Source: Prosthecobacter fusiformis
Lineage (GTDB): Bacteria; Verrucomicrobiota; Verrucomicrobiia; Verrucomicrobiales; Verrucomicrobiaceae
DNA: 64,000 nucleotides
Assembly (NCBI RefSeq): GCF_004364345.1
Contig: NZ_SOCA01000004.1
Location: 62,001 to 126,000 of the forward strand
Direction: 5' to 3'
Of the stretch, positions 1-8,252 are shown in pieces (the stretch's first letter is position 1; the number at the start of each line of letters is the position of its first letter). The notes below the pieces were generated by a model. It was given only the letters and a program-made list of their open reading frames with translations, made no database searches and was not told where the DNA came from. Both the position numbers and the translations under genes were made by a program.

Positions 1-732
1 GCCAGCAAGTTCAATGAAACGGTGGCCCTGACTGGCCTCATTATGACCAAGCTGGATGGTGATGCCCGTGGGGGTTCCCTGCTTTCCATGCGCCAGGTCA
101 CTGGCTGCCCTGTTAAGTTCATCGGTGTGGGTGAAAAGGTGGACCAGCTTGAGGTCTTCCACCCTGACCGGATGGCCCAGCGGATTCTCGGCATGGGTGA
201 CGTCGTCAGCCTAGTGGAAAAAGCCGCGCAGGAGATCGATGAAAAAGAAGCCATGGGCATGATGCGCCGCATGGAGGAGAACAAGTTCGACTTCACTGAC
301 TTCCTCGGCCAGCTTCGTTTCATGAAAAAGCTGGGGCCGCTGGAGGGCCTGCTGGGTATGATTCCTGGCATGAACAAGCTCAAAGGCATGCCGGGTGTGG
401 ATGACAATCGCATGAAGCATGTGGAAGCGATCATCCTTTCCATGACGCCGAAGGAGCGGTCCAAGCCGGACATCATCAACGGCAGCCGACGCAAGCGTAT
501 CTCCAAAGGTTGTGGCCGTCCTGTGGTGGAGATCAACCAGCTTCTCAAGCAGTTCGAAATGATGCGTAGCCTCATGAAGAACAAAGGTGCGATGGCGCAG
601 ATGGCCGGCGGTCTCTTTGGCGGTGGTGGAGGCATGGGGGGCGGTATGCCGCAGATGCCCAAAGGCATGTTCCCTGGTGGAAAAATGCCGAAAATGGGCA
701 AGTCGAAAAAAGGTTTCCGTCTCGGCGGCTAG
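1..732 (+). CDS. ffh: Signal recognition particle protein Ffh, C-terminal part (5' truncated by window)
   Basis: This is the signal recognition particle GTPase, which binds 4.5S RNA and nascent signal peptides and delivers ribosomes to the membrane. The reading frame is open from base 1, so the first part of the gene lies outside the window; 243 residues are visible. They start in the G domain with the TKLDGDARGG guanine-binding motif. The methionine-rich M domain follows, with the RNA-binding helix carrying SRRKRISKGCGRPV near residue 155 (Cys stands where Ser is more usual) and the NQLLKQF motif. The C-terminal tail is rich in Gly and Met, as is common in Ffh. Identity is clear. Confidence 0.96.
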   Translation, partial: ASKFNETVALTGLIMTKLDGDARGGSLLSMRQVTGCPVKFIGVGEKVDQLEVFHPDRMAQRILGMGDVVSLVEKAAQEIDEKEAMGMMRRMEENKFDFTDFLGQLRFMKKLGPLEGLLGMIPGMNKLKGMPGVDDNRMKHVEAIILSMTPKERSKPDIINGSRRKRISKGCGRPVVEINQLLKQFEMMRSLMKNKGAMAQMAGGLFGGGGGMGGGMPQMPKGMFPGGKMPKMGKSKKGFRLGG

Positions 733-883
733 TCTATTTTAAAGCGCATCTTTTGCGACGCGCTAAGATTGGAATTATGGCTTAACAAAAAGGATAATAA
801 TGAATTGAGTGTGTCAAAGTGAGCCGTGGCCCCTGGAGTACCTCGTTTTTGAAAAAGAAGTTCAGAAAAAGACGAAATTCCTC

Positions 884-914
884 TTGCACGGATTAGATTC
901 TCAGCCATTATAAC
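884..914 (+). promoter_or_regulatory. Possible promoter of the tRNA-Glu gene
   Basis: TTGCAC at 884-889 and TATAAC at 909-914 resemble -35 and -10 hexamers and lie about 20 bases before the tRNA. The spacer is 19 bases, longer than the ideal 17, so this is tentative. Confidence 0.35.
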
Positions 915-934
915 GGCCCGCTCAAACTGAGCAT

Positions 935-1009
935 GACCCCTTCGTCTAGCGGTTAGGACACATCCCTTTCACGGATGCGACACGAGTTCGATTCTCGTAG
1001 GGGTCGCCA
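935..1009 (+). tRNA. tRNA-Glu (anticodon UUC), CCA encoded
   Basis: The sequence folds into a full cloverleaf. The 7-bp acceptor stem is GACCCCT (935-941) with AGGGGTC (999-1005). There is a D arm, an anticodon stem CATCC/GGATG around loop CTTTCAC with anticodon TTC at 968-970, and a T arm ACGAG/CTCGT with loop TTCGATT. The discriminator is G1006 and CCA is encoded at 1007-1009. No integrase or direct repeat suggests that it serves as an attachment site here. Confidence 0.96.
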
Positions 1010-1010
1010 A

Positions 1011-1034
1011 CTTCCCAGGCTATAAGCCGGGAAG
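1011..1034 (+). terminator. Hairpin directly after tRNA-Glu
   Basis: CTTCCC (1011-1016) pairs with GGGAAG (1029-1034), and inside it GGCT pairs with AGCC around loop ATA, with one bulged A. It begins one base after the encoded CCA. There is no T tract, so it may be a processing or weak termination hairpin. Confidence 0.4.
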
Positions 1035-1192
1035 CAAGGCAAGAAGGCTATCCAAGCACTTCACACTGCCAATGCTCATCCCCGAAAATACACTCTGGGA
1101 TACTCTACTCATCACCTGCACGGAGCATGTTTTTCCCTGACCTGATCTGGAGCAGGCAAGAAAGTCTATGAGGATGCGTATTCCCGGCCTTC

Positions 1193-3061
1193 ATGATATC
1201 TATACTCCCCCGAGCCCGGCCCTTCACCTATCAGGGCATTCTGGCGGCGCTCTTATTCCTGGCTGGGGATCTCCAGGCTGCACGGACTTGGCATGTGGAT
1301 GCTAACGGGGGAGATGATGAGCGGGATGGGCTTTCCTTTGCCACTGCCTTTCGGAGTATCCAGCACGCTGCGGACTTGGTGGGGCCAGGGGATGAGGTGA
1401 TTCTTCATCCGGGTGTTTATGCTGCGCCGGTGACCCTTCGTCGGCATGGGAAAGAGGATGCTCCAGTCACCTTCCGGGCGGACAAGGTCGCTAAAAATCG
1501 TGTCGTGTTGACGGGTGCGAATACGGACTTACTGAGCAATCCGGGTGGATGGACCTTGGAAGATGAAAGCCTGCGGCTATACTCCAGGAGTTATACAGGC
1601 AAAGAAGCGGGACGGGTACTCTATGATGGTGCGGATCTGTATCCGTATTCTACCCTGGATGGCTTAAAGGCCTATACCACGGAGGCGGGGCCTGGGCCGC
1701 GTCACGGATACTTTCACGATGTGGCTGCGGGCAGGCTATACCTGCGCCTTCATGCTTCCGGCAGGTATGGATCCTCGGACCCGTCTGCACATCGGATCGC
1801 TGTCGGGAAGCGGGATGGATTTGGCATGATGCTGCCCGGAAAAGGTCCCGGATACGTCATCATTGAGGGTATAACTTTCGAGACACCGGGGGACTCTGCC
1901 ATTTATACTGAAGTCAGTTGTATCACCGTGCGTGATTGCTGGTTTTTTGGCTCGCCGTATGGCGTGCGTGGCACCAATAAAGGCAGGGCACAGGAGGCTG
2001 CGGCGGGTCCTTATGATACTGCTTCTGAAGTGCTGATCGAGCATTGCGAATACACAGAAATATCCTCCTTTGACGATGTGAGCGATTTGCTCAGAGCACG
2101 CCAAGCTGTGAAAGCAGACGAACAGGCGGAATGGTCGGATATCTGGCACCGCAAAACGACAGGAAAACATGGGTTGCCTGCGGATAAGAAGAACTATGAA
2201 AACGGTATCGCCGTGCGCATGGGGCGCGGTTGGCGTGTCTCTCACAATGACATCCACGACTGTTTTGAGGGGCTGGCTAATGATGGCATGGATCTGAGTG
2301 TGGATACCTGGATCCATGACAATGTCTTTGCGCGGATCTGTGACAATGCCATTGAGACGGAAAATCACGCCCGTGATGTGCGCATCTTTAACAATGTGTT
2401 TCTGGATGTGCTGGAGCCTGTGTCCTGGCAGCCGCTGGGAGGGCCGCCCTGGCCGGGGCCGGTGTGGTTTTACCAAAACGTGGTGGCGAACACTCCCGAA
2501 ATGGCGGCTCTATGGGGAAATCCACCTCATGAAACCAGGGGCATTTTCAAAATGGGCATCTCACTGAAGAACTGGCACGATGGTAAAAGCGTGGGCGTTT
2601 CCAAGACCGATCTGGCGGTGCCGGAGCCGGGATTGCTCTTTTTTAACAACACCCTTTTCTTTCCTGGGGGGCGGCTGTTCAGTCTTCTCGGCAGCCGAGA
2701 TGTACCGGTGGCCAATGTCATTTTTGCCAATAACCGCATCGCCACTGATTTCGTGGCTTCCCGTCAGCCAGAGTCGGATCTAAAGCCGGGGCACTTTAAA
2801 TTTTTTAACAATACGGTCTTGGATTGCCGAGGCGCTCAAGAAGTGGCCGGGAAAGGCGGGGAAGTTGTGTCGGATTTGGATGCGATGGGTTGGGTTGATC
2901 CCATGGCTCAAAACTTCCATCGCAAGCCGGGTGCGGCCCGGGCCACTGATGGAATCAAAATGCCAGGACAGGATTTCGTGCTGCCGGATTCTGGTGCGCT
3001 GATGCCTGGCGAGGGATGGTATCCGCCGAAGGTCGGTCCTCGGGTTGATACACAGCCGTGA
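1193..3061 (+). CDS. Secreted right-handed beta-helix repeat protein
   Basis: A 622-residue protein with an N-terminal hydrophobic export signal (about residues 12-29, ending near LQAAR). It continues with TWHVDANGGDDERDG and FRSIQHAADLVGPGDEV, the opening typical of DUF1565/parallel beta-helix proteins. The body has many short strands with periodic Asn and Gly ladders (for example VSHNDIHDCFEGL, IFNNVFLDV, FFNNTLFF), as in polysaccharide lyases and other pectin-lyase-fold proteins. It probably acts on or binds a carbohydrate outside the cytoplasm, but no catalytic set can be assigned. It is convergent with the sigma factor gene, only seven bases away. Confidence 0.8.
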   Translation: MISILPRARPFTYQGILAALLFLAGDLQAARTWHVDANGGDDERDGLSFATAFRSIQHAADLVGPGDEVILHPGVYAAPVTLRRHGKEDAPVTFRADKVAKNRVVLTGANTDLLSNPGGWTLEDESLRLYSRSYTGKEAGRVLYDGADLYPYSTLDGLKAYTTEAGPGPRHGYFHDVAAGRLYLRLHASGRYGSSDPSAHRIAVGKRDGFGMMLPGKGPGYVIIEGITFETPGDSAIYTEVSCITVRDCWFFGSPYGVRGTNKGRAQEAAAGPYDTASEVLIEHCEYTEISSFDDVSDLLRARQAVKADEQAEWSDIWHRKTTGKHGLPADKKNYENGIAVRMGRGWRVSHNDIHDCFEGLANDGMDLSVDTWIHDNVFARICDNAIETENHARDVRIFNNVFLDVLEPVSWQPLGGPPWPGPVWFYQNVVANTPEMAALWGNPPHETRGIFKMGISLKNWHDGKSVGVSKTDLAVPEPGLLFFNNTLFFPGGRLFSLLGSRDVPVANVIFANNRIATDFVASRQPESDLKPGHFKFFNNTVLDCRGAQEVAGKGGEVVSDLDAMGWVDPMAQNFHRKPGAARATDGIKMPGQDFVLPDSGALMPGEGWYPPKVGPRVDTQP

Positions 3062-3068
3062 TCCTGCC

Positions 3069-3761
3069 TCAGGCCACATCTTCGCCCAGATAAGCCGCGA
3101 GGTGCTTTCGCAGTTCTGTCCGGGCGCGGAAAAGGAGACTCTTGACCGCAGGCAGTGACATTTTCAGGATCTCGCAAATCTCCTCATACGGCAGTTCTTC
3201 ATGGCGGCGGAGCACCACGGCCAGACGCTGCTTTTCTGGCAGCGAGGCGATGGCTTTGTCCAGTGCGGATTCCAGTTCGTCCTGTTGGGTCAATTGATCG
3301 GCCGCAGGCGCTGTGTGGTCTGTAAATTGGAGTGGGGCGTGGTCATCATCCTCATGCTCCAGAGGCACCTCTTTGCGCCGGGAACGGCGGCGGGTTTCGT
3401 TGAAGACGAGGTTGCGCAGGATGGTGAAAAGCCAGGTGGTGAATTTGGCCGTCGGTTCATAGCGCGGCGCACTTTTCCACACTCTCAAGAACACCTGCTG
3501 AGCAATGTCGTGCGCATCATCCACATTTCCAAGCATGCGGCAGGCAGTGCCGATGACCATATTTTGGTGCAATTCCACCAGGCGCTCAAAGGCATGCACA
3601 TCGCCTTCCTTTACACGCAGCATCAACCGCACATTTTCCGTGTCATCGGAAAATGTCACATCGTCCGCTCCATCAGAGATGGGCGGGGTGGGGGTGGCGG
3701 GCCATTCCGGATCCGGCATGACAAGGGTGGGCAACAGGCTCACGACGCTATAGGCGGTCAT
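3069..3761 (-). CDS. RNA polymerase sigma factor, ECF (sigma-70 family)
   Basis: An alternative sigma factor of about 230 residues. Region 2 is seen in FERLVELHQNMVIGTACRML, DAHDIAQQVF and FTTWLFTILRNLVFNETRRR. Region 4 is LPEKQRLAVVLRRHEELPYEE followed by the helix-turn-helix MSLPAVKSLLFRAR. A Pro/Asp-rich stretch of about 50 residues precedes region 2. The frame stays open upstream to 4241, but that part overlaps the divergent deacetylase gene and looks like chance sequence, so I start at the ATG encoding MTAYSVV; MPDPEW or MLRVKEG are alternatives. No anti-sigma gene lies beside it, so its signal is unknown. Confidence 0.88.
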   Translation of the reverse strand: MTAYSVVSLLPTLVMPDPEWPATPTPPISDGADDVTFSDDTENVRLMLRVKEGDVHAFERLVELHQNMVIGTACRMLGNVDDAHDIAQQVFLRVWKSAPRYEPTAKFTTWLFTILRNLVFNETRRRSRRKEVPLEHEDDDHAPLQFTDHTAPAADQLTQQDELESALDKAIASLPEKQRLAVVLRRHEELPYEEICEILKMSLPAVKSLLFRARTELRKHLAAYLGEDVA

Positions 3762-3809
3762 CGTGGCTATCAACCGCGCTCCTTGGCATTGGTTGCAGAT
3801 TTGTCGCAA

Positions 3810-4703
3810 ATGACTGTGATTGCATCTCTCGTGACTTTGCGCTTTAAGGAGCCAGTGACCTTCCGCCATCCAAAACACGACGTTTTTATTCCTGATCAGA
3901 TTGACCCTTGGACGGCGCTGCGCCGGGTGACCCACCTGGGCATTGTCTCCCACCAGGATGATCTGGAGATCGCCGCTTACCAGGGAATCACAGAGTGCTT
4001 TCACAGTGCCAACCAGTGGTTTGGCGGGGTGGTGGTGACGGACGGCTCCGGCAGTCCGCGCAAAGGGCCCTATGCGGACTATACAGATGATGAAATGCAG
4101 AAAGTGCGGCTGGTGGAGCAACGCAAGGCGGCTTTCGTGGGTGAATACAGCTTCATGGCCCAGCTCGGGTATCCCAGTGAGGACTTGAAGCAGAAGTCTT
4201 ATGGACCGGTTCTTGAAGACCTGCGGTTCATTCTGGAGCACGCGCAGCCGCAGGTGCTATATGTGCACAATCCCTGTGACCGGCACGATACCCACGTGGC
4301 CACCTTCCTGCGCTGCCTGGAGGCCATGCGCTCCCTGCCTGTGGAGATGAGGCCTAAAAAGGTCTATGGCTGCGAGGTCTGGCGCAAGCTGGACTGGCTG
4401 CTCCATGACGACAAGGCCATGCTCTGGGTAGATAAATACCCGCATTTGCTGCGGCCACTACTGGGTGTCTTTGACAGCCAAATCAGCGGCGGCAAGCGGT
4501 ATGATTTGGCTGAAGAAGGCCTGCGCCATGCGAACGCGACTTATTTCGACTCCCATACGACGGACAAGACCAGTCTGCTGACTTATGCGATGGACCTGAC
4601 CCCCTTGGTGGAGGATGACCAGATTGATGTGGAGGAATACACCCTGGGCTATGTGCGCCGCCTGGAGGCCGATGTGGCCCAGAGGTTGAAAAAATTCATC
4701 TGA
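3810..4703 (+). CDS. PIG-L/LmbE family deacetylase
   Basis: A 297-residue protein of the LmbE/PIG-L family, zinc enzymes that remove N-acetyl groups from GlcNAc-containing or related substrates. The metal-binding motif is H48-Q-D-D-L-E (usually HPDDE), and the second zinc ligand region is RHDTH at residues 158-162. The C-terminal third contains a Tyr/Asp-rich segment (FDSHTTDKTS) common in sugar-processing members. The frame is open back to 3201, but that part is antisense to the sigma gene and is not credible. The start at 3810 leaves about 48 bases between the two divergent genes. The substrate cannot be told from sequence. Confidence 0.85.
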   Translation: MTVIASLVTLRFKEPVTFRHPKHDVFIPDQIDPWTALRRVTHLGIVSHQDDLEIAAYQGITECFHSANQWFGGVVVTDGSGSPRKGPYADYTDDEMQKVRLVEQRKAAFVGEYSFMAQLGYPSEDLKQKSYGPVLEDLRFILEHAQPQVLYVHNPCDRHDTHVATFLRCLEAMRSLPVEMRPKKVYGCEVWRKLDWLLHDDKAMLWVDKYPHLLRPLLGVFDSQISGGKRYDLAEEGLRHANATYFDSHTTDKTSLLTYAMDLTPLVEDDQIDVEEYTLGYVRRLEADVAQRLKKFI

Positions 4704-4814
4704 AACCCGGTTTTACGCGGTCTTTTCAGCTCATCCAGAAGAATGGCATTGACGCAAAAGCCGCGTCCCAGCTAAATACATAATTCAGTAATATTTGTCG
4801 TTTCCCCTTTCATC

Positions 4815-5900
4815 ATGAGCGAATCCGAAAACACGCCCACCCCGCCACCCCCAAGCACCCCGAAGACCGCTGCGGTGCCTCTGAAGAAGGAAACCGTGCG
4901 CATCACCCTGCGTGCGCGTCCCGGTGCCGGTGCTACCCAGCCGCGTGAATCCACCTCTCCGGTGGCCCCTGTCCCTGCTCCGTCTGCCATGCCGCCGCCG
5001 GATATGACCCCGAAGCGGTCCACAGCGCCGATCCAGCTTCCTTCCGCTCCGCTGCCGCCACCCGCGCCGAAGTCTGCCACAGCTCCCGTGAAGCTGCCTC
5101 CGGCTCCGATGGCTGTTTCCCGCAAGACGACTTCCGCCATTCCTGTTTTGGCTGCCCCGGTGCCTAGCGCACCGCCTTCCGCCTTGCCTGTGCCACCACC
5201 AGCCCGTCCTCTGGGTGCGCCTCCTGCGGCAACAGTTCCGATGGCGGCTCCTCGCCCGCCAACGATGCCGGGTGCGCCCGTGCCGCCTCCTGCTCCACGT
5301 CCCGTTGCTCCACAGGCACCGGGTGTGCCGCCGATGGCGGGTGCTGCTCCGAGGGCGCCAGTCGCCCCCGGCGCTCCCATCGCGCCAGGTGTGCCAAAAG
5401 CACCTCCTGTAGCTGGCGCTCCACGTATGGAGACAGGTGCCACGACGGCTCCCCTGAGCAAATCTGCCCCGATGCCAATGCGTCCCGCAGTGAGCGCTCC
5501 ACGTGCTCCTGGCGGGGCAGGCGCTGGCACCGCACCGATGGCTGCTGGTACAGGATCTTTGCCAAAGGCAACGGTCAAGCTGCAGCAGACACAGCCGATG
5601 TCCCGGCCTAGCATTTCGGCTCCGCCGAGTGCCTCGGTCAAACGGACTGCCGCCTCAGACTCCCAGCAATTTTACGAAGATAAGGATCCTGAAGAAGGCC
5701 TGATGCCACTTTCCGTGGTCTGCCTCATTTTCTCGGCTGTGCTTCTGTTCGTACAGATGTTCGGCAGTGACCGTGTTTCCTCCAGCGCGGATTCCCCCAT
5801 CATGGTGCCACCTTCTGTCCCGGCTGGCTGGGAAGTGAAGAATCCTGATGGATCTTTTGGCAACAACTTTGGCAGCCAGCTTCCAGTCCTGCCGCAGTAA
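4815..5900 (+). CDS. Pro/Ala-rich low-complexity protein with C-terminal membrane segment
   Basis: A 361-residue protein of unknown function. Residues from about 8 to 270 are almost entirely Pro, Ala, Val, Gly and Met, with recurring basic-PAP units such as APVAPGAP and VPPPARP. This is the look of an extended, disordered linker. Near residue 300 there is one hydrophobic segment (LSVVCLIFSAVLLFVQMF), followed by a short Pro-rich tail ending QLPVLPQ. The likely topology is a tail-proximal single-pass membrane protein with a long flexible cytoplasmic arm. The biased base composition opens a long Gly-rich frame on the other strand, which I treat as a shadow. Confidence 0.7.
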   Translation: MSESENTPTPPPPSTPKTAAVPLKKETVRITLRARPGAGATQPRESTSPVAPVPAPSAMPPPDMTPKRSTAPIQLPSAPLPPPAPKSATAPVKLPPAPMAVSRKTTSAIPVLAAPVPSAPPSALPVPPPARPLGAPPAATVPMAAPRPPTMPGAPVPPPAPRPVAPQAPGVPPMAGAAPRAPVAPGAPIAPGVPKAPPVAGAPRMETGATTAPLSKSAPMPMRPAVSAPRAPGGAGAGTAPMAAGTGSLPKATVKLQQTQPMSRPSISAPPSASVKRTAASDSQQFYEDKDPEEGLMPLSVVCLIFSAVLLFVQMFGSDRVSSSADSPIMVPPSVPAGWEVKNPDGSFGNNFGSQLPVLPQ

Positions 5901-5946
5901 TCCGGCTGACCTTAGTACTTTTTGATTCGTTCCTTCTCTTCTTTTT

Positions 5947-6033
5947 ATGATTCTTGCCTGGGTTGTATTCCTTCTTTCCGTCGCCGTGCTTGCACTGAAC
6001 TTCATCGCCAAAAGTGGCGGCGCTGGTCTATAA
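5947..6033 (+). CDS. Possible 28-residue single-pass membrane peptide
   Basis: ATG at 5947 opens a 28-codon frame ending TAA-TAA at 6031. The product begins MILAWVVFLLSVAVLALN and continues FIAKSGGAGL: one clean transmembrane helix with a short basic and Gly-rich end. It follows the membrane-anchored Pro/Ala-rich protein by 46 bases and precedes the sugar kinase. No ribosome binding site is seen, but its neighbours lack one too. The match to a membrane-peptide pattern supports it; the short length argues for caution. Confidence 0.35.
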   Translation: MILAWVVFLLSVAVLALNFIAKSGGAGL

Positions 6034-6090
6034 TAAGTGCGGATCGTCCAAGGGTTTCGTGTGACCTCACTCTCCGCTTCCGTGTCTTCC

Positions 6091-6999
6091 ATGGAGGTGG
6101 TAGGAATCGGGGCCGCCACCCTGGATGATCTTTGGCTTGTTCCTGAGTTCAGCGCCCAGGAATGTGTCTCGCAGGCAGTTCAGCATATTCAAATGGGTGG
6201 TGGTCCTGTGGCCACCGCCCTTTGTGTTTTAGGGTGTCTTGGCAGGTCCACAGGGTTGATTGACTGTGTGGGAGATGATGCCTCGGGTCATGCGATTGTG
6301 GAGGGCTTGCTCTCCAATGGTGTTTCTGCGGAAGGATTGCACACCATCCCTGGAGCCCGCTCTGCTTCTGCCGTCATTTTGGTCCGACAGCAGGACGGGG
6401 CGCGGCAGATCCATTATCTTCCTTCCACTGCGGGGGATCTAAAACTGGATTCGGCGCACTTGCAGCTTATTCAAAAAGCGCGACTCCTGCATATCAATGG
6501 CCGCCATGAGGACGCGGCGCGGGAAGCCATCCAAGCAGCGAAGGCTAAGGGCGTGCTTGTTTCTTTCGACGGTGGTGCGGGGCGTTATCGGGATTCCATC
6601 CGGGATCTGGTTTTGCAGAGTGAGGTGCGAATCCTCTCGAGGGAATTTGCCAGCCGTTTTTGTGGCTGTGATGACCTGGATCATCTGTTTAAAGAGTTGC
6701 TCACTCCCCCCGCACAGGTCCTGGTCATCACGGATGGCATTGACGGCAGCCATGTCGCACTGCCGGGTGGTCATCGATTTCATCAGCCAGCGTATTCCGC
6801 TGCAACTTTGGTGGATACCACCGGCTGTGGGGACGTTTATCACGGCGCTTTTTTGCATGGCTGGCTGGAAGGCTGGTCTGCTGAGCAGTGCGCAGATTTC
6901 GCCAGCCGGATAGCTGCCCAAAATGCCGAGGGACTGGGCGGACGCTGGGTCTGCCCGTCCCTTTTGGATCATGCAAGGCAGGGCTTAGCGGATCGGTGA
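6091..6999 (+). CDS. PfkB-family carbohydrate kinase
   Basis: A 302-residue ribokinase/PfkB-type kinase that would phosphorylate a sugar or nucleoside with ATP. The N-terminus MEVVGIGAATLDD is the usual first strand. The Gly-rich substrate motif is MGGGPVATALCVLGCLG, and the second PfkB signature with the catalytic base Asp is DTTGCGDVYHGAFLHG. GDDASGHAIVEGL is also typical. A GTG at 6037 in the same frame would add 18 residues, but the kinase fold starts cleanly at the ATG at 6091. The 3' end overlaps the convergent NIPSNAP gene by 15 bases. The specific sugar cannot be assigned. Confidence 0.9.
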   Translation: MEVVGIGAATLDDLWLVPEFSAQECVSQAVQHIQMGGGPVATALCVLGCLGRSTGLIDCVGDDASGHAIVEGLLSNGVSAEGLHTIPGARSASAVILVRQQDGARQIHYLPSTAGDLKLDSAHLQLIQKARLLHINGRHEDAAREAIQAAKAKGVLVSFDGGAGRYRDSIRDLVLQSEVRILSREFASRFCGCDDLDHLFKELLTPPAQVLVITDGIDGSHVALPGGHRFHQPAYSAATLVDTTGCGDVYHGAFLHGWLEGWSAEQCADFASRIAAQNAEGLGGRWVCPSLLDHARQGLADR

Positions 7000-7767
7000 A
7001 AAGTCAGTCGCGCGCATGTACACACTCTTCACTCCATCGGGCTGAGGAATGGTCAGAGAACCGTCTTTTTCACTCTCACCTTTGGCGGCGATCCAGACGG
7101 GGTCTGCCCGGAAAGCGGTGAAGGAGGCCAGACCGGCTTCAGGACTGGCGTGTGACAGGATGTAGATCAGCTTGATGCCCGCATCTTTTTGCTCTGGGGC
7201 TGGGGTCCAGTAGGCGACATGGCTCATTCCATGTTTGCTGAAGAGTTTCATCGTGTGATTTTTGAAGCGTGAATGCAGCGCGTCCAGTTTCCCTGGATGG
7301 GTGGTGTAAGTGCGCAGTTCAAAGACACGCTCTCCATCACCGACGCCAGTTTTCACGGGGGGAGAATAATCGGTGGTGCTGAGAAAAAGAGACTCAGGTG
7401 GCTTGGCCAGGATCTTGCCGTTTTCCTCGCTGGCCTTGCGGGCGGCCTGCCACTCAGGGTCTTTGCCAAAGGCGGCAAAGGCTTCTTTAGCTCCTTCGAT
7501 GCTTTTGTGTTTCAAGATGTAAATGAGTGTGGTGTCTGCACCGTCCTCTTTGTTAATCGGCACCCAGTAGCCGATGTTGGTGATGCCGTGTTTTTCAAAC
7601 AGGCGGCAAGTGTGATCACGGAACCGCGCCAGCAGGGTGTCCAGCTTACCTTCATTGGCCGTGTAAACCCGCAATTCATAGACTTCAGCGGGAGCCGTTT
7701 CTGCCGCCGTGGCTGTGCAAGCTAGCAGGATGGAACTGACAATGGGAAGGATGTGGCGGCGCGTCAT
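6985..7767 (-). CDS. Exported protein with two NIPSNAP domains
   Basis: A 260-residue protein with a signal peptide (MTRRHILPIVSSILLACTAT, cleavage near AAAE). It carries two tandem NIPSNAP (dimeric alpha/beta barrel) domains, beginning at YELRVYTANEGKLDTLLARF and again at FELRTYTTHPGKLDALHSRF. Each has the paired HGITNIGYW or HGMSHVAYW motif and the closing ILKHKS or ILSHASPEA element. Such doubled, exported NIPSNAP proteins are frequent in Planctomycetes and Verrucomicrobia; their biochemical role is unknown. The frame opens ten codons earlier, but the start at 7767 gives a proper signal peptide. Confidence 0.85.
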   Translation of the reverse strand: MTRRHILPIVSSILLACTATAAETAPAEVYELRVYTANEGKLDTLLARFRDHTCRLFEKHGITNIGYWVPINKEDGADTTLIYILKHKSIEGAKEAFAAFGKDPEWQAARKASEENGKILAKPPESLFLSTTDYSPPVKTGVGDGERVFELRTYTTHPGKLDALHSRFKNHTMKLFSKHGMSHVAYWTPAPEQKDAGIKLIYILSHASPEAGLASFTAFRADPVWIAAKGESEKDGSLTIPQPDGVKSVYMRATDFSPIR

Positions 7768-7903
7768 GGTGGGAATGGAGGTAAAATAGTATGTCATTCC
7801 TAACGGAAGGGATGGGCATTTAATGACAAGTTTTTATTCCTTGGGGAAGTTCATGATTTCCTCTCTTGCCATTTTCCATTGTGCTCCGTACTCTCCGCGC
7901 GTC

Positions 7904-8215
7904 ATGCACGAAAATAAACCACCGGTGGATTGGGACAGACTTGAGGCCAAGCCTGAATTTCGCGCGCTCCTTGGACGCAAGGCTCGCTTCATCATCAAAG
8001 CCACGATCTTCTTCATGGCCTATTACTTGGCCCTGCCCATCCTGGTGGGTTACGCGCCGGAGTTAATGAAGACAAAGGTTTTTGGCGAGGTGAATATCGC
8101 CTACCTCTTTGCTCTCTCGCAGTTCTTCATGGCCTGGATCATGGCCTTTGTCTATGTGCGCGTCGCCTCGCGCTGGGATCGTGAAGCTGCGGCAGTGATT
8201 GCCGATGTGAAGTAA
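7904..8215 (+). CDS. DUF485 membrane protein
   Basis: A 103-residue inner-membrane protein of the DUF485 family. Two membrane helices are visible (FIIKATIFFMAYYLALPILV and IAYLFALSQFFMAWIMAFVY), followed by the YVRVASRWD signature. DUF485 genes normally sit directly before an acetate or other monocarboxylate Na+ symporter, as here, where actP starts 37 bases downstream. It is thought to assist the transporter. The frame is open from 7823, but the ATG at 7904 begins the family domain. Confidence 0.9.
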   Translation: MHENKPPVDWDRLEAKPEFRALLGRKARFIIKATIFFMAYYLALPILVGYAPELMKTKVFGEVNIAYLFALSQFFMAWIMAFVYVRVASRWDREAAAVIADVK

Positions 8216-8252
8216 AGCCGCCTTTCTCTTTTATCCCTCTCCTCTTTCCTTC

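Noticed and set aside
935-1200. Possible integration site at tRNA-Glu
   Set aside because: No integrase, transposase or direct repeat of the tRNA 3' end was found nearby.
3201-3809. Upstream extension of the PIG-L frame, and the matching upstream extension of the sigma frame (3762-4241)
   Set aside because: Each extension is antisense to the other gene and has no domain-like sequence; the family domains begin at the chosen starts.
4772-5641. A 289-codon Gly-rich open frame on the minus strand
   Set aside because: It is antisense to the Pro/Ala-rich protein. Codons for Pro and Ala read as Gly and Ala on the other strand, which removes stops by composition alone.
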